Part shown: positions 42,738 to 52,093 of the stretch, piece after piece
How positions within the stretch are numbered: position 1 is the stretch's first letter
Layout: each line of letters opens with the position of its first letter
Origin: Solibacillus palustris
Lineage (GTDB): Bacteria > Bacillota > Bacilli > Bacillales_A > Planococcaceae
NCBI RefSeq assembly: GCF_022549215.1
Contig: NZ_JAKZFC010000001.1
Location: 1,302,001 to 1,366,000, forward strand
DNA: 64,000 nucleotides
Direction of reading: 5' to 3'
Translations under genes and position numbers: made by a program
The notes under the pieces: generated by a model
Seen by the model: only the letters and a program-made list of their open reading frames with translations
The model's database searches: none
Told to the model about the DNA's origin: nothing

Positions 42738-43034
42738 GTGCGTAAACAACAAAAAACGCCTTTTTATAATCGTGCCTGGTTTGTATCTATTGCCGTATTT
42801 TGCATTGTGCAACTGCTATTCTTTGCTATGGAAAAAACAGGGTGGATACCGAATTTAAGAGATTTTGATGGGAAGCTGTTAGGAAAAGTAACGGAACTTC
42901 ACTTTTTTAAAGAATGGTTCCAGTTTTATGAAACACAGTGGTTTAATTTATTCACATTGTTTTTAGCATTTTTTGTTGTACTTCAGTTTGTTGGCAGCGC
43001 GGTGAAGGGCATTTCACTGAAATTGAAGGGATAA
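42738..43034 (+). CDS. YfzA-like membrane protein
   Basis: Protein of 98 residues with two helices (AWFVSIAVFCIVQLLFFAME and FNLFTLFLAFFVVLQFVGSA) and an outside loop GWIPNLRDFDGKLLGKV...FFKEWFQFYETQWFN, which resembles my memory of B. subtilis YfzA. Last gene of the GntR/ABC operon. The GTG at 42738 is seven bases after AGGGGG; the ATG at 42732 is too close to that site. Confidence 0.68.
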   Translation: MRKQQKTPFYNRAWFVSIAVFCIVQLLFFAMEKTGWIPNLRDFDGKLLGKVTELHFFKEWFQFYETQWFNLFTLFLAFFVVLQFVGSAVKGISLKLKG

Positions 43035-43047
43035 TATTTGAAAGAGG

Positions 43048-43074
43048 GCCTAGTTTGTAGATGCTAGGCTTTTT
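43048..43074 (+). terminator. Terminator of the GntR/ABC operon
   Basis: GCCTAG pairs with CTAGGC over a 10-base loop, then TTTTT. Confidence 0.72.
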
Positions 43075-43159
43075 AATTTTGAATATTAAGATAAATAGAT
43101 TCCGAATGTAGCTTTGAGAGTGTTATATTAGAAATATAGTATAGATATGGAGGTCCAAC

Positions 43160-43942
43160 ATGTTAAAAGATGATTGGTTTACCGTTCGACAAATTGATGA
43201 TAAGACATTTGCAATTAGCGAATTAGGTCATTGGGAAAAAGTACATTCTTTTTTGTTGTTAGGAGATTCAAAAGCCGCTCTTATCGATACAGGCTTAGGT
43301 ATTGATAGCATGAAGCGAGTTACAGACCAGTTAACAACCTTACCGATTGATGTTATTACAACACATGTTCACTCTGATCATATTGGAAGTCATGGTGAAT
43401 ATACACGTATTTTTGTTCATGAGGATGAAGAATCTTGGTTAACTAATGGCATTGTAGGATTATCCATCGAGCAGATTAGAGCAAATACAGCAAGAGATAT
43501 TACGATCCCCATACCCAATAGCTTTAACCCCGATACATATACGCCATTTACTGGAAGACCTACCGGATTATTAAAACATGGTGATGTCTTTGATTTAGGA
43601 AATCGAAAGTTAATTATTTATCACACACCTGGGCATTCGCCAGGACATATTACTATATTTGATGAAACGAAAGGCTATTTATTTACTGGAGATTTACTCT
43701 ATGATGAAACACCAATCTATGCCTTTTACCCAACAACTAATCCTGTAGATTTAGTCAACTCTTTAGAAAAAATAGCGAAAATTCCTAATATAAATATGAT
43801 ATACGGTTCACACAATTCATTAGGCATTACACCAGATATCTTAAACGAAGTTAAATTGGCAATAGCACACTTAAAAGATAATGATTTAGTGAAATTCGGC
43901 ACAGGGATACACAGATTTAATGGTTTTAGTGTGCAATTTTAG
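43160..43942 (+). CDS. Metallo-beta-lactamase-fold hydrolase
   Basis: Protein of 260 residues with a complete metal site: THVHSDHIGSHGEY (H-x-H-x-D-H), TPGHSPGHITIF (third His), LFTGDLLYDETPIYAFYP (bridging Asp) and YGSHNSLG (last His). The fold includes glyoxalase II-like, lactonase and RNase families; the short size suggests a small-molecule hydrolase. GGAGG upstream. Confidence 0.88.
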   Translation: MLKDDWFTVRQIDDKTFAISELGHWEKVHSFLLLGDSKAALIDTGLGIDSMKRVTDQLTTLPIDVITTHVHSDHIGSHGEYTRIFVHEDEESWLTNGIVGLSIEQIRANTARDITIPIPNSFNPDTYTPFTGRPTGLLKHGDVFDLGNRKLIIYHTPGHSPGHITIFDETKGYLFTGDLLYDETPIYAFYPTTNPVDLVNSLEKIAKIPNINMIYGSHNSLGITPDILNEVKLAIAHLKDNDLVKFGTGIHRFNGFSVQF

Positions 43943-43997
43943 CGGAATTATTTTTACTTATATAAAATATCGTTCCCAACATTATTGAAGAACGAAA

Positions 43998-44030
43998 AGC
44001 CATCTCATTCCAAATGTAAATGAGATGGCT
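43998..44030. terminator. Bidirectional terminator between convergent genes
   Basis: Perfect 12-base stem (AGCCATCTCATT with AATGAGATGGCT). T-rich sequence lies on both sides, so it can serve both metallo-hydrolase genes. Confidence 0.87.
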
Positions 44031-44063
44031 AATTTTTATATTTGATTCATGTACTATATAGAA

Positions 44064-44912
44064 TTATTGTGATTGAATAATATAATCATTAACAAATGCT
44101 TTTATGAAAAATAATTCATTATCATTAGGGCCTCTTTTATTATCTAGCTTAAAGCATGCTACAGCATTCTCTAAAGAGCTTGATGTTACAGCCTGACTTG
44201 CTGTTGTTAATTCTTCCCAAAATATATTCATTTCATTTGAATCACATATCGATTCATGACCAAGTAGGAACAATTCTGCATCAAACTTTTGGATGTCTTC
44301 AATCATTGGTAATAGCAACGATTGCTTATAATGAAATAAAGAATTTGTCGTTGTACCGTATGGACAATCACCCAAGAAAATAACTTTTTCGTCCGGAATA
44401 TAAATGATTGTAGAGTCATCAGTATGGGTAGCATTGATTCTCTCGATTATGCAAATTTTATTTCCTAAATCAATAGTTAAAGTATCTTCAAAAATTACAT
44501 CTGGAGAACGCAATTTAAAGCTAGCCCTATTTGGGACTTCGGACTGTATAATTTCCATACACATAGAACTCATTTCATTATTACCTACATATTCATGTAA
44601 TGATTTATCATCGAATGTGTAATTTCTCCATTTTTTCAACAATTCATTTGTTAGACTATTAACTATAATAGTTGCATCAATTTCATTCATTCCTAAAAAG
44701 TGATCCCAATGCGCATGCGTAATAACCATATATTTAACTGGGGGTACATTTAAGTTCTCGATTTCTAATAAAAAATCAATAGCATGCTGTGTAGAATTCC
44801 CAGAATCAATAATTAAGCTATATTGGTCGCCGCATACCAAGCCTAATGTAGGTCGGTCTTTATCATCTTGATTAGGAAAATAATAGATCGTATCACTTAT
44901 TTTGTTTAACAT
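44064..44912 (-). CDS. Metallo-beta-lactamase-fold protein
   Basis: Protein of 282 residues. Metal motif THAHWDHFLGMNEI (H-x-H-x-D-H), INATHTDDSTIIYI (third His), VIFLGDCPYG (Asp) and LFLLGHESICDSNEM. Distinct from the neighbouring convergent gene, with little similarity outside the motifs. Probably a small-substrate hydrolase. GAGGAG upstream of the ATG. Confidence 0.86.
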   Translation of the reverse strand: MLNKISDTIYYFPNQDDKDRPTLGLVCGDQYSLIIDSGNSTQHAIDFLLEIENLNVPPVKYMVITHAHWDHFLGMNEIDATIIVNSLTNELLKKWRNYTFDDKSLHEYVGNNEMSSMCMEIIQSEVPNRASFKLRSPDVIFEDTLTIDLGNKICIIERINATHTDDSTIIYIPDEKVIFLGDCPYGTTTNSLFHYKQSLLLPMIEDIQKFDAELFLLGHESICDSNEMNIFWEELTTASQAVTSSSLENAVACFKLDNKRGPNDNELFFIKAFVNDYIIQSQ

Positions 44913-45164
44913 GTTATGTCTCCTCTATTTTTGATATTGATGTTATGAAAGAGAAAATCTACATGTATTTTAAAAAAAATTAAAGATTTTCTCATGTTAT
45001 TTTTTTACCATTGGACCAATACCTCCTACATTAATAGGGAAATTATAACATATTATCGATCTATTATTAAGATATCCCTGATTATAGTGTTGGAAATATT
45101 TTGTAGTCAGAAAATTCGAGTTAATGTAATATAGAATATATGTTCTTAATTAGGGGGAGAATAA

Positions 45165-46967
45165 TTGGATAAAAATAAATATCGACAAATCTGGAATTTA
45201 GATAGTATCTTTCAAAGCATAAAAAAATCAAATCAATTTTCAAATCATATACAGGATATCGAGCAAGGATTAGGCAAATTGGATGGAGATATAGCAGCTA
45301 CTAGTATTTCAAGTGTAGAAGATGCTGATCATATCCTAAACATACTAATGAAAATCGACAGTATTAAGCTTAAATTGTCACAAGCCTCCTCATTTATCAC
45401 TTGCTTATTAGCTCAAAACCCATCTGATCAAGAGGCGAGTGTTTTTCAAGGTAGGGTTACTAAATTAAATAGTAAATATGGTGTTACATTAACAAATTTT
45501 CAGGCTATCTTAGCAAGCACTTCATTGGAAATATGGATTGATGTTCTTGAATCTGAGGTGTTAAAAGACTTTAATTTTATATTGGCAGAATGGCGTGAAG
45601 AAGGGGAAACATCATTAACTTCTAATGAAAAAGCGATTTTGTCTAAGTTATCTATAGATGGTTATCATGCGTGGGGACAGCTATATCAAACATTAATGAG
45701 TAATCTCGAAATTGAAATTCAATTGGAAGGGAAGCCACAGAAATATTCAATAGGGCAAGCTTTGAATTTACGCGCACATTCGAATGAGGAACTTCGTAAA
45801 TTAGGGCACGAAAAATTAGAGCTTAAATGGTCAGAACAAAAAGAAACCTTTGCCAAAGTGTTAAATCATATAGCTGGTTTTCGACTTCAACTTTACAATT
45901 TTCAAGGAATCGATGATGTTTTGGAAGAGCCCTTACGTAAAAATAGAATGAAAAAACAAACACTAGAGGCAATGTGGTCTGTTGTAAGTAAGAATAAAAA
46001 TGCTTTTGCAGAATACTTAAATCGAAAAGGGAAAATAACTGGTCAAGAGAAGATGCAATCCTATAACTTTTGGGCAAATTTTGAAACAAACAGCCAAAAG
46101 ATTCATTATGATGATGCAATTGATTTAGTAAAAGGCTCCTTTCGTAAATTTGGAAAGCAGTTAGAAGCATTCGTAACAACTGCAATTGAAGAAGGGTGGA
46201 TTGAAGCTGAAAATCGCCCTAAAAAGTCAGCCGCTGCATTTTGTGCGGGCTTTCCGATGTCTGAGGAATCAAGAATTTTTATGACATTTGATGGAACGAT
46301 GAAAAGTATTTTAACACTTGCACATGAACTAGGTCATGCTTTTCATAATACAGCCATGAATGGTATTTCAAGTTTGAACCGACAATATCCACTATGCATT
46401 GCTGAAACGGCTTCATTTTTTGCTGAAATGATTGTATTGGATGTAGCAATTGAAACGGCTGAATCAAAATCAGAAAAAATATCACTACTTGACGAAAAAT
46501 TAAAAAGAAGTGTAATGAATTTTATGAACATTCATAGTAGGTTTCTTTTTGAGCAAAATTTTTATGAAGAAAGAAAAAAAGGGCTAGTTTCTACACAGCG
46601 ATTAAATGAGTTAATGCAAGAAGCAATTTTGGATGGATATAGAGATTCTCTTGATAATGTATCAGTATATACGTGGCTTTGGACACCGCATTTTTATATT
46701 ACAGATGCACCATTTTATAATTTCCCATACACATTTGGCTATTTATTAACATATAGTCTATATGAAAAAGCAAAAGAAATTGGTCCTGACTTTGAAAATA
46801 TTTATATTCAATTGTTGCGAGATTCAGGGAAAATGCCCATCGAAGAATTGATCCTGAAACATTTAAATGAGGACATTACTAATGAAGCCTTTTGGGAAAA
46901 AGGAATGAAACTTTGTGTTCAGGATGTCGAACTTTTTCTGGAATTAACAGCTTATGAAAGAGTTTAA
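45165..46967 (+). CDS. M3 family oligoendopeptidase (PepF-like)
   Basis: Zinc metallopeptidase of 600 residues, the usual length for PepF/M3B. The zinc motif LAHELGHAFHNTAM (H-E-x-x-H) is near residue 388, with the third ligand region IAETASFFAEM following. It cleaves short peptides in the cytosol. TTG start at 45165 with AGGGGGAG upstream. Stand-alone gene. Confidence 0.9.
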   Translation: MDKNKYRQIWNLDSIFQSIKKSNQFSNHIQDIEQGLGKLDGDIAATSISSVEDADHILNILMKIDSIKLKLSQASSFITCLLAQNPSDQEASVFQGRVTKLNSKYGVTLTNFQAILASTSLEIWIDVLESEVLKDFNFILAEWREEGETSLTSNEKAILSKLSIDGYHAWGQLYQTLMSNLEIEIQLEGKPQKYSIGQALNLRAHSNEELRKLGHEKLELKWSEQKETFAKVLNHIAGFRLQLYNFQGIDDVLEEPLRKNRMKKQTLEAMWSVVSKNKNAFAEYLNRKGKITGQEKMQSYNFWANFETNSQKIHYDDAIDLVKGSFRKFGKQLEAFVTTAIEEGWIEAENRPKKSAAAFCAGFPMSEESRIFMTFDGTMKSILTLAHELGHAFHNTAMNGISSLNRQYPLCIAETASFFAEMIVLDVAIETAESKSEKISLLDEKLKRSVMNFMNIHSRFLFEQNFYEERKKGLVSTQRLNELMQEAILDGYRDSLDNVSVYTWLWTPHFYITDAPFYNFPYTFGYLLTYSLYEKAKEIGPDFENIYIQLLRDSGKMPIEELILKHLNEDITNEAFWEKGMKLCVQDVELFLELTAYERV

Positions 46968-47019
46968 CGAGATAAGTTTCATGAAATATAAGCAATAAAG
47001 GACGAAAGAAGTGAACTAG

Positions 47020-48024
47020 ATGGACATTAGAAAGCATTTTTCTGCCCCTTTTGCGAAAGGATTATTGTTAACACTAGGAATTGCAATCGTCGCAAAATAC
47101 ATTTCAACCTTGCCTTTTTTCTCAATTATGGGGCAGCTTGTTATTGCAATCATAATAGGGATGATTTGGAAAGCAACGATTGATGTTCCGGAGGCATGGC
47201 AGACGGGTATTTCGTTTTCAAGTAAAAAATTATTACGTTTAGGAATTATTTTACTAGGGATGCGTTTAAATTTAGTGGATATTTATAATGCGGGCGCAAG
47301 TGTATTTCTTATTGCTTTTATTAATTTAGTTTTTGCATTATTTGTAGTTTACGGACTATCAAAAGTTTTTCATGTAGAGAAAAAACTTGGAATTTTAACG
47401 GCGTGTGGAACAGCAATTTGCGGAGCGGCTGCAGTTGTAGCGATTGCGCCACAAGTGAAAGCAAATGAAAAGGAAACTGCCATCAGTGTCGCGATTGTGG
47501 CAATGCTTGGAACGACATTTACCCTTGTTTATACGTTGTTATATTCAGTACTTGGTTTAACTCCTACAGAATACGGAATTTTTGCCGGTGGGACATTACA
47601 TGAAATTGCCCATGCGATTGCAGCCGCTTCAGCTGGTGGTGATGAGGCTTTAGATATCGCAATTATTGTCAAGCTAACACGTGTCGCTTTATTAGTACCG
47701 GTAGTGATTTTGATTGGGATTTGGTATCGAAGAAGTGAAGAGGGACAAGAGAAAGAGGCATTTTCTTTAAAGATGATTCCTTGGTTTATTGTTGGATTTT
47801 TAGCAATGAGTGCCTTTAATTCGCTTGGCATTGTACCGCAGTATGTTGCACAAGTTATTGTAAATATTGCGTATATATTAATTGCCATGGCGATGGCTGG
47901 TTTAGGATTGAATGTTGAACTAAAAACCTTCAAAAAATTAGGTGGAAAAGCATTTGGAGTAGGACTTGTAGGATCAGTTTGCTTATCCGTTCTTGGATAC
48001 CTATTAGTTGTTCTATTTCAGTAA
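47020..48024 (+). CDS. YeiH/UPF0324 family membrane protein (putative sulfate exporter)
   Basis: Membrane protein of 334 residues with about ten helices. Family blocks: FSSKKLLRLGIILLGMRLNL, TACGTAICGAAAVVAIAPQV, and FAGGTLHEIAHAIAAASAGG, the signature H-E-x-A-H of the YeiH family. Sulfate or sulfite export has been suggested for relatives. It follows the M3 peptidase gene by 52 bases and may be cotranscribed. Confidence 0.88.
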   Translation: MDIRKHFSAPFAKGLLLTLGIAIVAKYISTLPFFSIMGQLVIAIIIGMIWKATIDVPEAWQTGISFSSKKLLRLGIILLGMRLNLVDIYNAGASVFLIAFINLVFALFVVYGLSKVFHVEKKLGILTACGTAICGAAAVVAIAPQVKANEKETAISVAIVAMLGTTFTLVYTLLYSVLGLTPTEYGIFAGGTLHEIAHAIAAASAGGDEALDIAIIVKLTRVALLVPVVILIGIWYRRSEEGQEKEAFSLKMIPWFIVGFLAMSAFNSLGIVPQYVAQVIVNIAYILIAMAMAGLGLNVELKTFKKLGGKAFGVGLVGSVCLSVLGYLLVVLFQ

Positions 48025-48086
48025 GATGGAACTGTATTAACGATACACTAAATAGATGCAAGATTAGAAAAATATTTTAATAACTG

Positions 48087-48116
48087 TTGACTCAAATCCC
48101 ATTTCATGTATATAAT
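48087..48116 (+). promoter_or_regulatory. argS promoter
   Basis: TTGACT at 48087-48092 and TATAAT at 48111-48116 with an 18-base spacer; a TG-type extension precedes the -10. It sits about 25 bases upstream of the T-box leader. Confidence 0.85.
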
Positions 48117-48138
48117 CAATTTCAAATTTATAAAAATC

Positions 48139-48371
48139 AGTGAAGAAGAAAGTAGCTTATATGATTTTGGCTAAGCGAGTTAGGGACGGTGGGAGCCTAA
48201 TGCAAAAAATATTGGTGAAACGCACTTTGGAGATGCATCTTGAATGGAGTAGGGAATGCCGGGGAGTCACCCCGTTACAAATGGAAAGCGGTCACAGTCA
48301 TGTGGCAACTAGAGTGGTACCACGGGAATTTATAGCTCTCGTCTCTTTTTTTAGAGACGAGGGCTTTTTTT
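48139..48371 (+). ncRNA. T-box leader of argS (arginine-specific)
   Basis: Stem I start GAAGAAGAAAGTAGCTT (AGTA motif), GCGAG and GGGACGGTGGGAGCC; specifier region GAAACGCACTTTGG, in which CGC (an arginine codon) is the likely specifier followed by the usual purine; T-box proper AACTAGAGTGGTACCACGG at 48308-48326; terminator stem AGCTCTCGTCTCT with AGAGACGAGGGCT and a T run at 48334-48371. Uncharged arginyl-tRNA should pair at CGC and at the T-box, disrupting the terminator and allowing argS expression. Confidence 0.93.
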
Positions 48372-48475
48372 ATTGGTTAGAAAGAAAATTTTTTCAAGGA
48401 TATCACATCAAAAAGACAATATTTCACGCTAGTTGGCGCGCAATGTACTTTTCGAAAATTTGGAGGGGAAATAAC

Positions 48476-50149
48476 ATGATTCAAACAGTCGCAAAGATTT
48501 TAGAACAGACAATTGAAAGTGAACTAACAACAGTAGAAATAACCGCTTTATTAGAAAAGCCGAAGCATCAGCATTTAGGAGATCTCGCGTTTCCATGCTA
48601 TACACTTGCAAAAAAATTTAAACAAGCACCACAGCAAATTGCACAAGCCATTGGTGAGAAAATTAAGCACCCCTTTATTCAGGATGTTCAGATAGTCGGT
48701 GGCTATATTAATTTCTTTGTCAATCAATCAGCAGTCACACAGCAGGTTTTGACAAACATTGTATGTAGTAAGGACAACTATGCCCAGGTAGAGAATAACG
48801 GTCAACGTATCGTGATCGATTTTTCGTCACCGAATATTGCAAAGCCTTTTTCAATGGGGCATTTGCGTTCTACGGTCATTGGCAATGCGCTTGCGAATAT
48901 TGCACAAAAGAATGGTTATGAAGTAGTTCGTGTCAATCATTTAGGTGATTGGGGGACACAGTTTGGTAAGCTGATTGTTGCATATAGTCTATGGGGATCA
49001 AAGGAATCGATTGAAAAAGCGCCCATTCAAGAGCTATTAAAACTTTATGTGAAGTTTCATGACGAAGCAGAGCAAGATGAAGCACTTAATGTAAAAGCAC
49101 GTGCTGCTTTTAAAGCATTAGAAGATCAAGATGCAGAAGCAATCACATTATGGGAATGGTTTAAACGTGTATCGCTAGAGGAATTCAAGGGAATTTATGA
49201 TCAACTCGGTATTCAATTTGATTCCTTAGAGGGGGAAGCCTTTTATAACGACAAGATGCAAGGTGTTGTAGAGGAGTTAAATGCTAAGCAGTTACTAACG
49301 GTTTCAGATGGCGCAAATGTGGTGGAGCTGGATGATATGCCACCGTGCTTAATTACGAAGCAGGACGGCGCAACGCTCTATGCGACACGTGATTTAGCGG
49401 CAGCCTTTTATCGTCAAAAACAATATAGCCCTGAGAAAATCTTTTATGTTGTGGGCAATGAGCAAACGTTACACTTCAACCAATTTATTAAGGTGATTGA
49501 CAAGATGGGCTATACATGGGCGAAGCAGCTACAGCATGTGCCTTTTGGGATGATGTTAAAAGACGGGAAGAAAATGTCGACACGTAAAGGCAGAGTAATT
49601 TTGCTAAAAGATGTCCTAGACGAGGCTGTTCAAACTGCGAAACAAAATATTCAGGACAAAAATCCAGCGTTACAAAACATGGAGGAAGTTGCACATCAAG
49701 TAGGGGTTGGCGCGGTTATTTTCAATGATTTAAAAAATTACAGATTGAATGATATAGAATTTTCACTAGAGCAGATGATGAATTTTGAAGGCGAGACGGG
49801 TCCATATGTGCAATATACATATGCACGTATTTCATCGATCTTAGAAAAAGCAAACTTCACACCATCTAACATCGACTTAATGGAACTAGAGAAACAAGCT
49901 TGGCCAGCAATTCTTTGTTTGCAAGACTATCCAAAAGCGGTTAAAGAGGCTTTCGAGCAGGTAGACCCATCAATCGTTGCAAAGTATGTGCTTCAATTAG
50001 CAAGAGCCTTTAATAAATACTATGGCAATACAAAAATCTTAGTAGAAGACTCGGCAAGGGAGAGCCGATTACTGTTTTGTTACTGTGTAGCAACCATATT
50101 ACAGGACGGGCTGAAGCTGTTAGGATTGAAGTCTCCTAGTAATATGTAA
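48476..50149 (+). CDS. argS: Arginyl-tRNA synthetase
   Basis: Class I synthetase of 557 residues charging tRNA(Arg). The HIGH-like motif is SPNIAKPFSMGHLRST (residues about 118-133), the second signature KMSTRKGRV, and the C-terminal anticodon-binding domain [20 protein letters not shown] with its ArgRS-type Y-x-x-x-R. The ATG at 48476 has GGAGGGG eight bases upstream; the longer open frame from 48140 runs through the T-box and is not real. Expression is controlled by the T-box leader. A broken copy of codons around 388-468 follows at 50793-51036. Confidence 0.95.
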   Translation: MIQTVAKILEQTIESELTTVEITALLEKPKHQHLGDLAFPCYTLAKKFKQAPQQIAQAIGEKIKHPFIQDVQIVGGYINFFVNQSAVTQQVLTNIVCSKDNYAQVENNGQRIVIDFSSPNIAKPFSMGHLRSTVIGNALANIAQKNGYEVVRVNHLGDWGTQFGKLIVAYSLWGSKESIEKAPIQELLKLYVKFHDEAEQDEALNVKARAAFKALEDQDAEAITLWEWFKRVSLEEFKGIYDQLGIQFDSLEGEAFYNDKMQGVVEELNAKQLLTVSDGANVVELDDMPPCLITKQDGATLYATRDLAAAFYRQKQYSPEKIFYVVGNEQTLHFNQFIKVIDKMGYTWAKQLQHVPFGMMLKDGKKMSTRKGRVILLKDVLDEAVQTAKQNIQDKNPALQNMEEVAHQVGVGAVIFNDLKNYRLNDIEFSLEQMMNFEGETGPYVQYTYARISSILEKANFTPSNIDLMELEKQAWPAILCLQDYPKAVKEAFEQVDPSIVAKYVLQLARAFNKYYGNTKILVEDSARESRLLFCYCVATILQDGLKLLGLKSPSNM

Positions 50150-50171
50150 AGCTTATGACAAAAATAAAAAT

Positions 50172-50210
50172 CCCGAAAATTATAAGAGAAGTAAAATTTT
50201 CGGGGTTTTT
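50172..50210 (+). terminator. argS terminator
   Basis: CCCGAAAATT pairs with AATTTTCGGG across a 13-base loop, then GTTTTT. Confidence 0.85.
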
Positions 50211-50256
50211 CAGTTGAATAGTAGGTTTTATCCCATTCTCGTTTTTGGATTGTATT

Positions 50257-50661
50257 TTATCTGTCAACTTTTTGTAAAGCGATTTCAAATGAACTAAAGT
50301 TATTTTCTCTTATGACTTTATCAACTATAGCCATAATATCATTTGTCATTACTTTGTTATTTAAATCAATATCATACATTAAAAGTGTAAGCATTTGTTT
50401 ATCAGCTGAAAATATTGTGTATGCACCTCCTCCTTGAGGAGAGTAACCCTTTTCTTTCAGTTCAATAATGATTTTTTCCATTAATTCCGTTTCATTTATT
50501 TTATCATATATTTCTTTAACTTCTTTCATAGTTTGTTTATCCGCAACATAATCAGAAGAGGTAGAATCCTTATCGATTACAAAATACACCCCACAACAAA
50601 TTAAGATGATTAATGCAATAAAGAAAATGACTTTACTTATTACATTACCCCTTCCTAGCAT
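50257..50661 (-). CDS. Hypothetical membrane-anchored protein
   Basis: Protein of up to 134 residues with one N-terminal helix (VIFFIALIILICCGVYFVI) and an outside, helical, Lys/Glu-rich domain. No family recognised. The start is uncertain: the only good ribosome binding site, GGAAGGGG, lies just inside the frame, with no in-frame ATG, GTG or TTG after it before the helix; the ATG at 50661 has no such site. Confidence 0.65.
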   Translation of the reverse strand: MLGRGNVISKVIFFIALIILICCGVYFVIDKDSTSSDYVADKQTMKEVKEIYDKINETELMEKIIIELKEKGYSPQGGGAYTIFSADKQMLTLLMYDIDLNNKVMTNDIMAIVDKVIRENNFSSFEIALQKVDR

Positions 50662-50792
50662 TTTAATAAATCTTATGTATTAGTTATTAAAAATAAGACA
50701 TATCATTGTACATTCATAAAAATTTTCCCATTCCACGAACACTCCATACGACCCTTTCAGAGAGCATTTCTTTGCGTGATTCTTGCGTGCCA

Positions 50793-51036
50793 GCGAATCA
50801 AAATATTCAGGACAAAAATCCAGCGTTACAAAGCATGGAGGAAGTGGCACAGTAAGTAGGGATTGGCGCGGTTATTTTCAATGATTTAAAAAATTTCCGA
50901 ATGAATGATATTGAATTTTCTCTAGAGAAGATGATAAATTTTGAATGGGAAACGGATCCATATGTGCAATATACATATGCACGTATTTCATCGATCTTAG
51001 AAAAAGCATATTCACACCATTAAACATCGATTTAGG
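50793..51036 (+). pseudogene. Broken duplicate of an argS segment
   Basis: Close DNA copy of 49637-49879 in argS, with long identical runs such as CAATATACATATGCACG and GGCGCGGTTATTTTCAATG. It has an internal stop (TAA in place of the H-Q of AHQVGV) and frameshifts, e.g. one base lost after GAAAAAGCA. A terminator-like hairpin follows, so this may be the residue of a second full argS gene. Confidence 0.9.
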
Positions 51037-51037
51037 T

Positions 51038-51071
51038 GATGTCCGAGCAGAAATGTCTCGGGCATCTTTTT
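51038..51071 (+). terminator. Terminator-like hairpin after the argS fragment
   Basis: GATGTCCGAG pairs with CTCGGGCATC (one G-T pair), then TTTTTC. Confidence 0.75.
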
Positions 51072-51243
51072 CATTTTTTATGTGTAACATATAATTGACA
51101 AATGTAAAATATATATTACAATTGGTGGTAAGGGGATCAATTACCACTTTTTAGAACTACCGTTGAAAAAAAGGGTTTATTTTCCGAAAAAAATTTTTCC
51201 AAACTTTGCTGAGTATCAACTTAATCGGGGGAAATGTCGAGGG

Positions 51244-51313
51244 TATTTGCGATTTTGGGAGTTTATTTGCGAATTAAAACATGGTATTTGCGATTATCAA
51301 CTTATATTTGCGA
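51244..51313. repeat. Periodic TATTTGCGA array, 4 units, 20-21 bp period
   Basis: TATTTGCGA begins at 51244, 51264, 51285 and 51305. The flanks between units share only AT-richness. The period matches the arrays at 26175 and 57318. Confidence 0.82.
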
Positions 51314-51506
51314 ATGACCAAAAAATCCCTAATTTAACTATTAACGCGTGAATAAATTTTGATGGCTAGTAGAGGAACAAATGCGTCCATCCTATGTAAT
51401 GGAGTAAATCGCATCCTACTTAAATAAAACTTATGGTAGCCCCGATTTATGGTGATGAGCCCTAAAAGAACTTAATTTGTGCAGTACGGTGAAAGGAGGC
51501 TTGTAG

Positions 51507-51722
51507 TTGAAGGATGTTGTCATAACGAATCATGTGAAGGTTCGACGGATTGAGATCGGCAATCTAACGCAGGGGGATTTGGCGAAACAAGTGGGTGTCA
51601 CTAGACAAACGATGAATTTAATCGAAGCCCAAAAGTATAATCCAACAATTAAGGTTTGTTTATTAATTGCGGCCGCACTGGATACGTCGATCGAAAAATT
51701 ATTTTGGTTGGAGGAAGATTGA
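51507..51722 (+). CDS. XRE family helix-turn-helix regulator
   Basis: Regulator of 71 residues, essentially one Cro/CI domain: RRIEIGNLTQGDLAKQVGVT, then RQTMNLIEAQKYNPTIKVCL and LIAAALDTSIEKLF, typical of the short YgzD/YozG type. TTG start at 51507 with AAAGGAGG seven bases upstream. The following membrane-protein gene overlaps its stop (TGATG), so it heads a three-gene operon. Confidence 0.9.
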   Translation: MKDVVITNHVKVRRIEIGNLTQGDLAKQVGVTRQTMNLIEAQKYNPTIKVCLLIAAALDTSIEKLFWLEED

Positions 51723-52081
51723 TGACGAAATTATTCACCTATATCCCGCTTATTGCTTTTTTATTGGTGTTCTTTTTAGTGGAAGCCATGCTGTTAAAAG
51801 GGTTGCTGCTAGCGTTGATGATTGTGCTAATCATTTTTGCAAAATATAAACGCAATCAGCTACAAGAAGATGTTGAATTTGATGACCGCGTCAATGCCAA
51901 TATTACAAAATGGTCTTTGCGAACAATTTTTATACTTAATACGGTGCTGTTGGCAATGTTACTGATAGAGAGCCGAGGTGTTGCTCTTTTTGATATGAGT
52001 ATGAATTATATGATTGCGTATTTATTGGTGACGCTATGTGTGCCTTTTTACATTGTTCCAGCGATAGTAAAACGATTTTAG
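51722..52081 (+). CDS. Membrane protein coupled to XRE regulator
   Basis: Protein of 119 residues with four helices (two at the N-terminus, FTYIPLIAFLLVFFLVEAML and LLLALMIVLIIFA; two at the C-terminus). Translationally coupled to the regulator gene (TGATG). XRE plus small-membrane-protein pairs are common in Bacillales; function unknown. Confidence 0.8.
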   Translation: MTKLFTYIPLIAFLLVFFLVEAMLLKGLLLALMIVLIIFAKYKRNQLQEDVEFDDRVNANITKWSLRTIFILNTVLLAMLLIESRGVALFDMSMNYMIAYLLVTLCVPFYIVPAIVKRF

Positions 52082-52093
52082 GGGGAATTGAAA

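Larger units (their letters stand above)
50662..51506. other. Intergenic region with argS debris and a periodic array
   Basis: Holds the broken argS copy, its terminator-like hairpin and the TATTTGCGA array, listed separately. No intact gene is supported; the open frames at 50878-51147 and 51163-51351 follow from these elements. Confidence 0.55.

Noticed and set aside
48140-48475. Upstream extension of the argS reading frame
   Set aside because: The open frame happens to run through the T-box leader, including the terminator stem. The ATG at 48476 with GGAGGGG is the real start.
51163-51351. Short plus-strand open frame of 62 codons
   Set aside because: It follows from the TATTTGCGA array and has no ribosome binding site at the right place.
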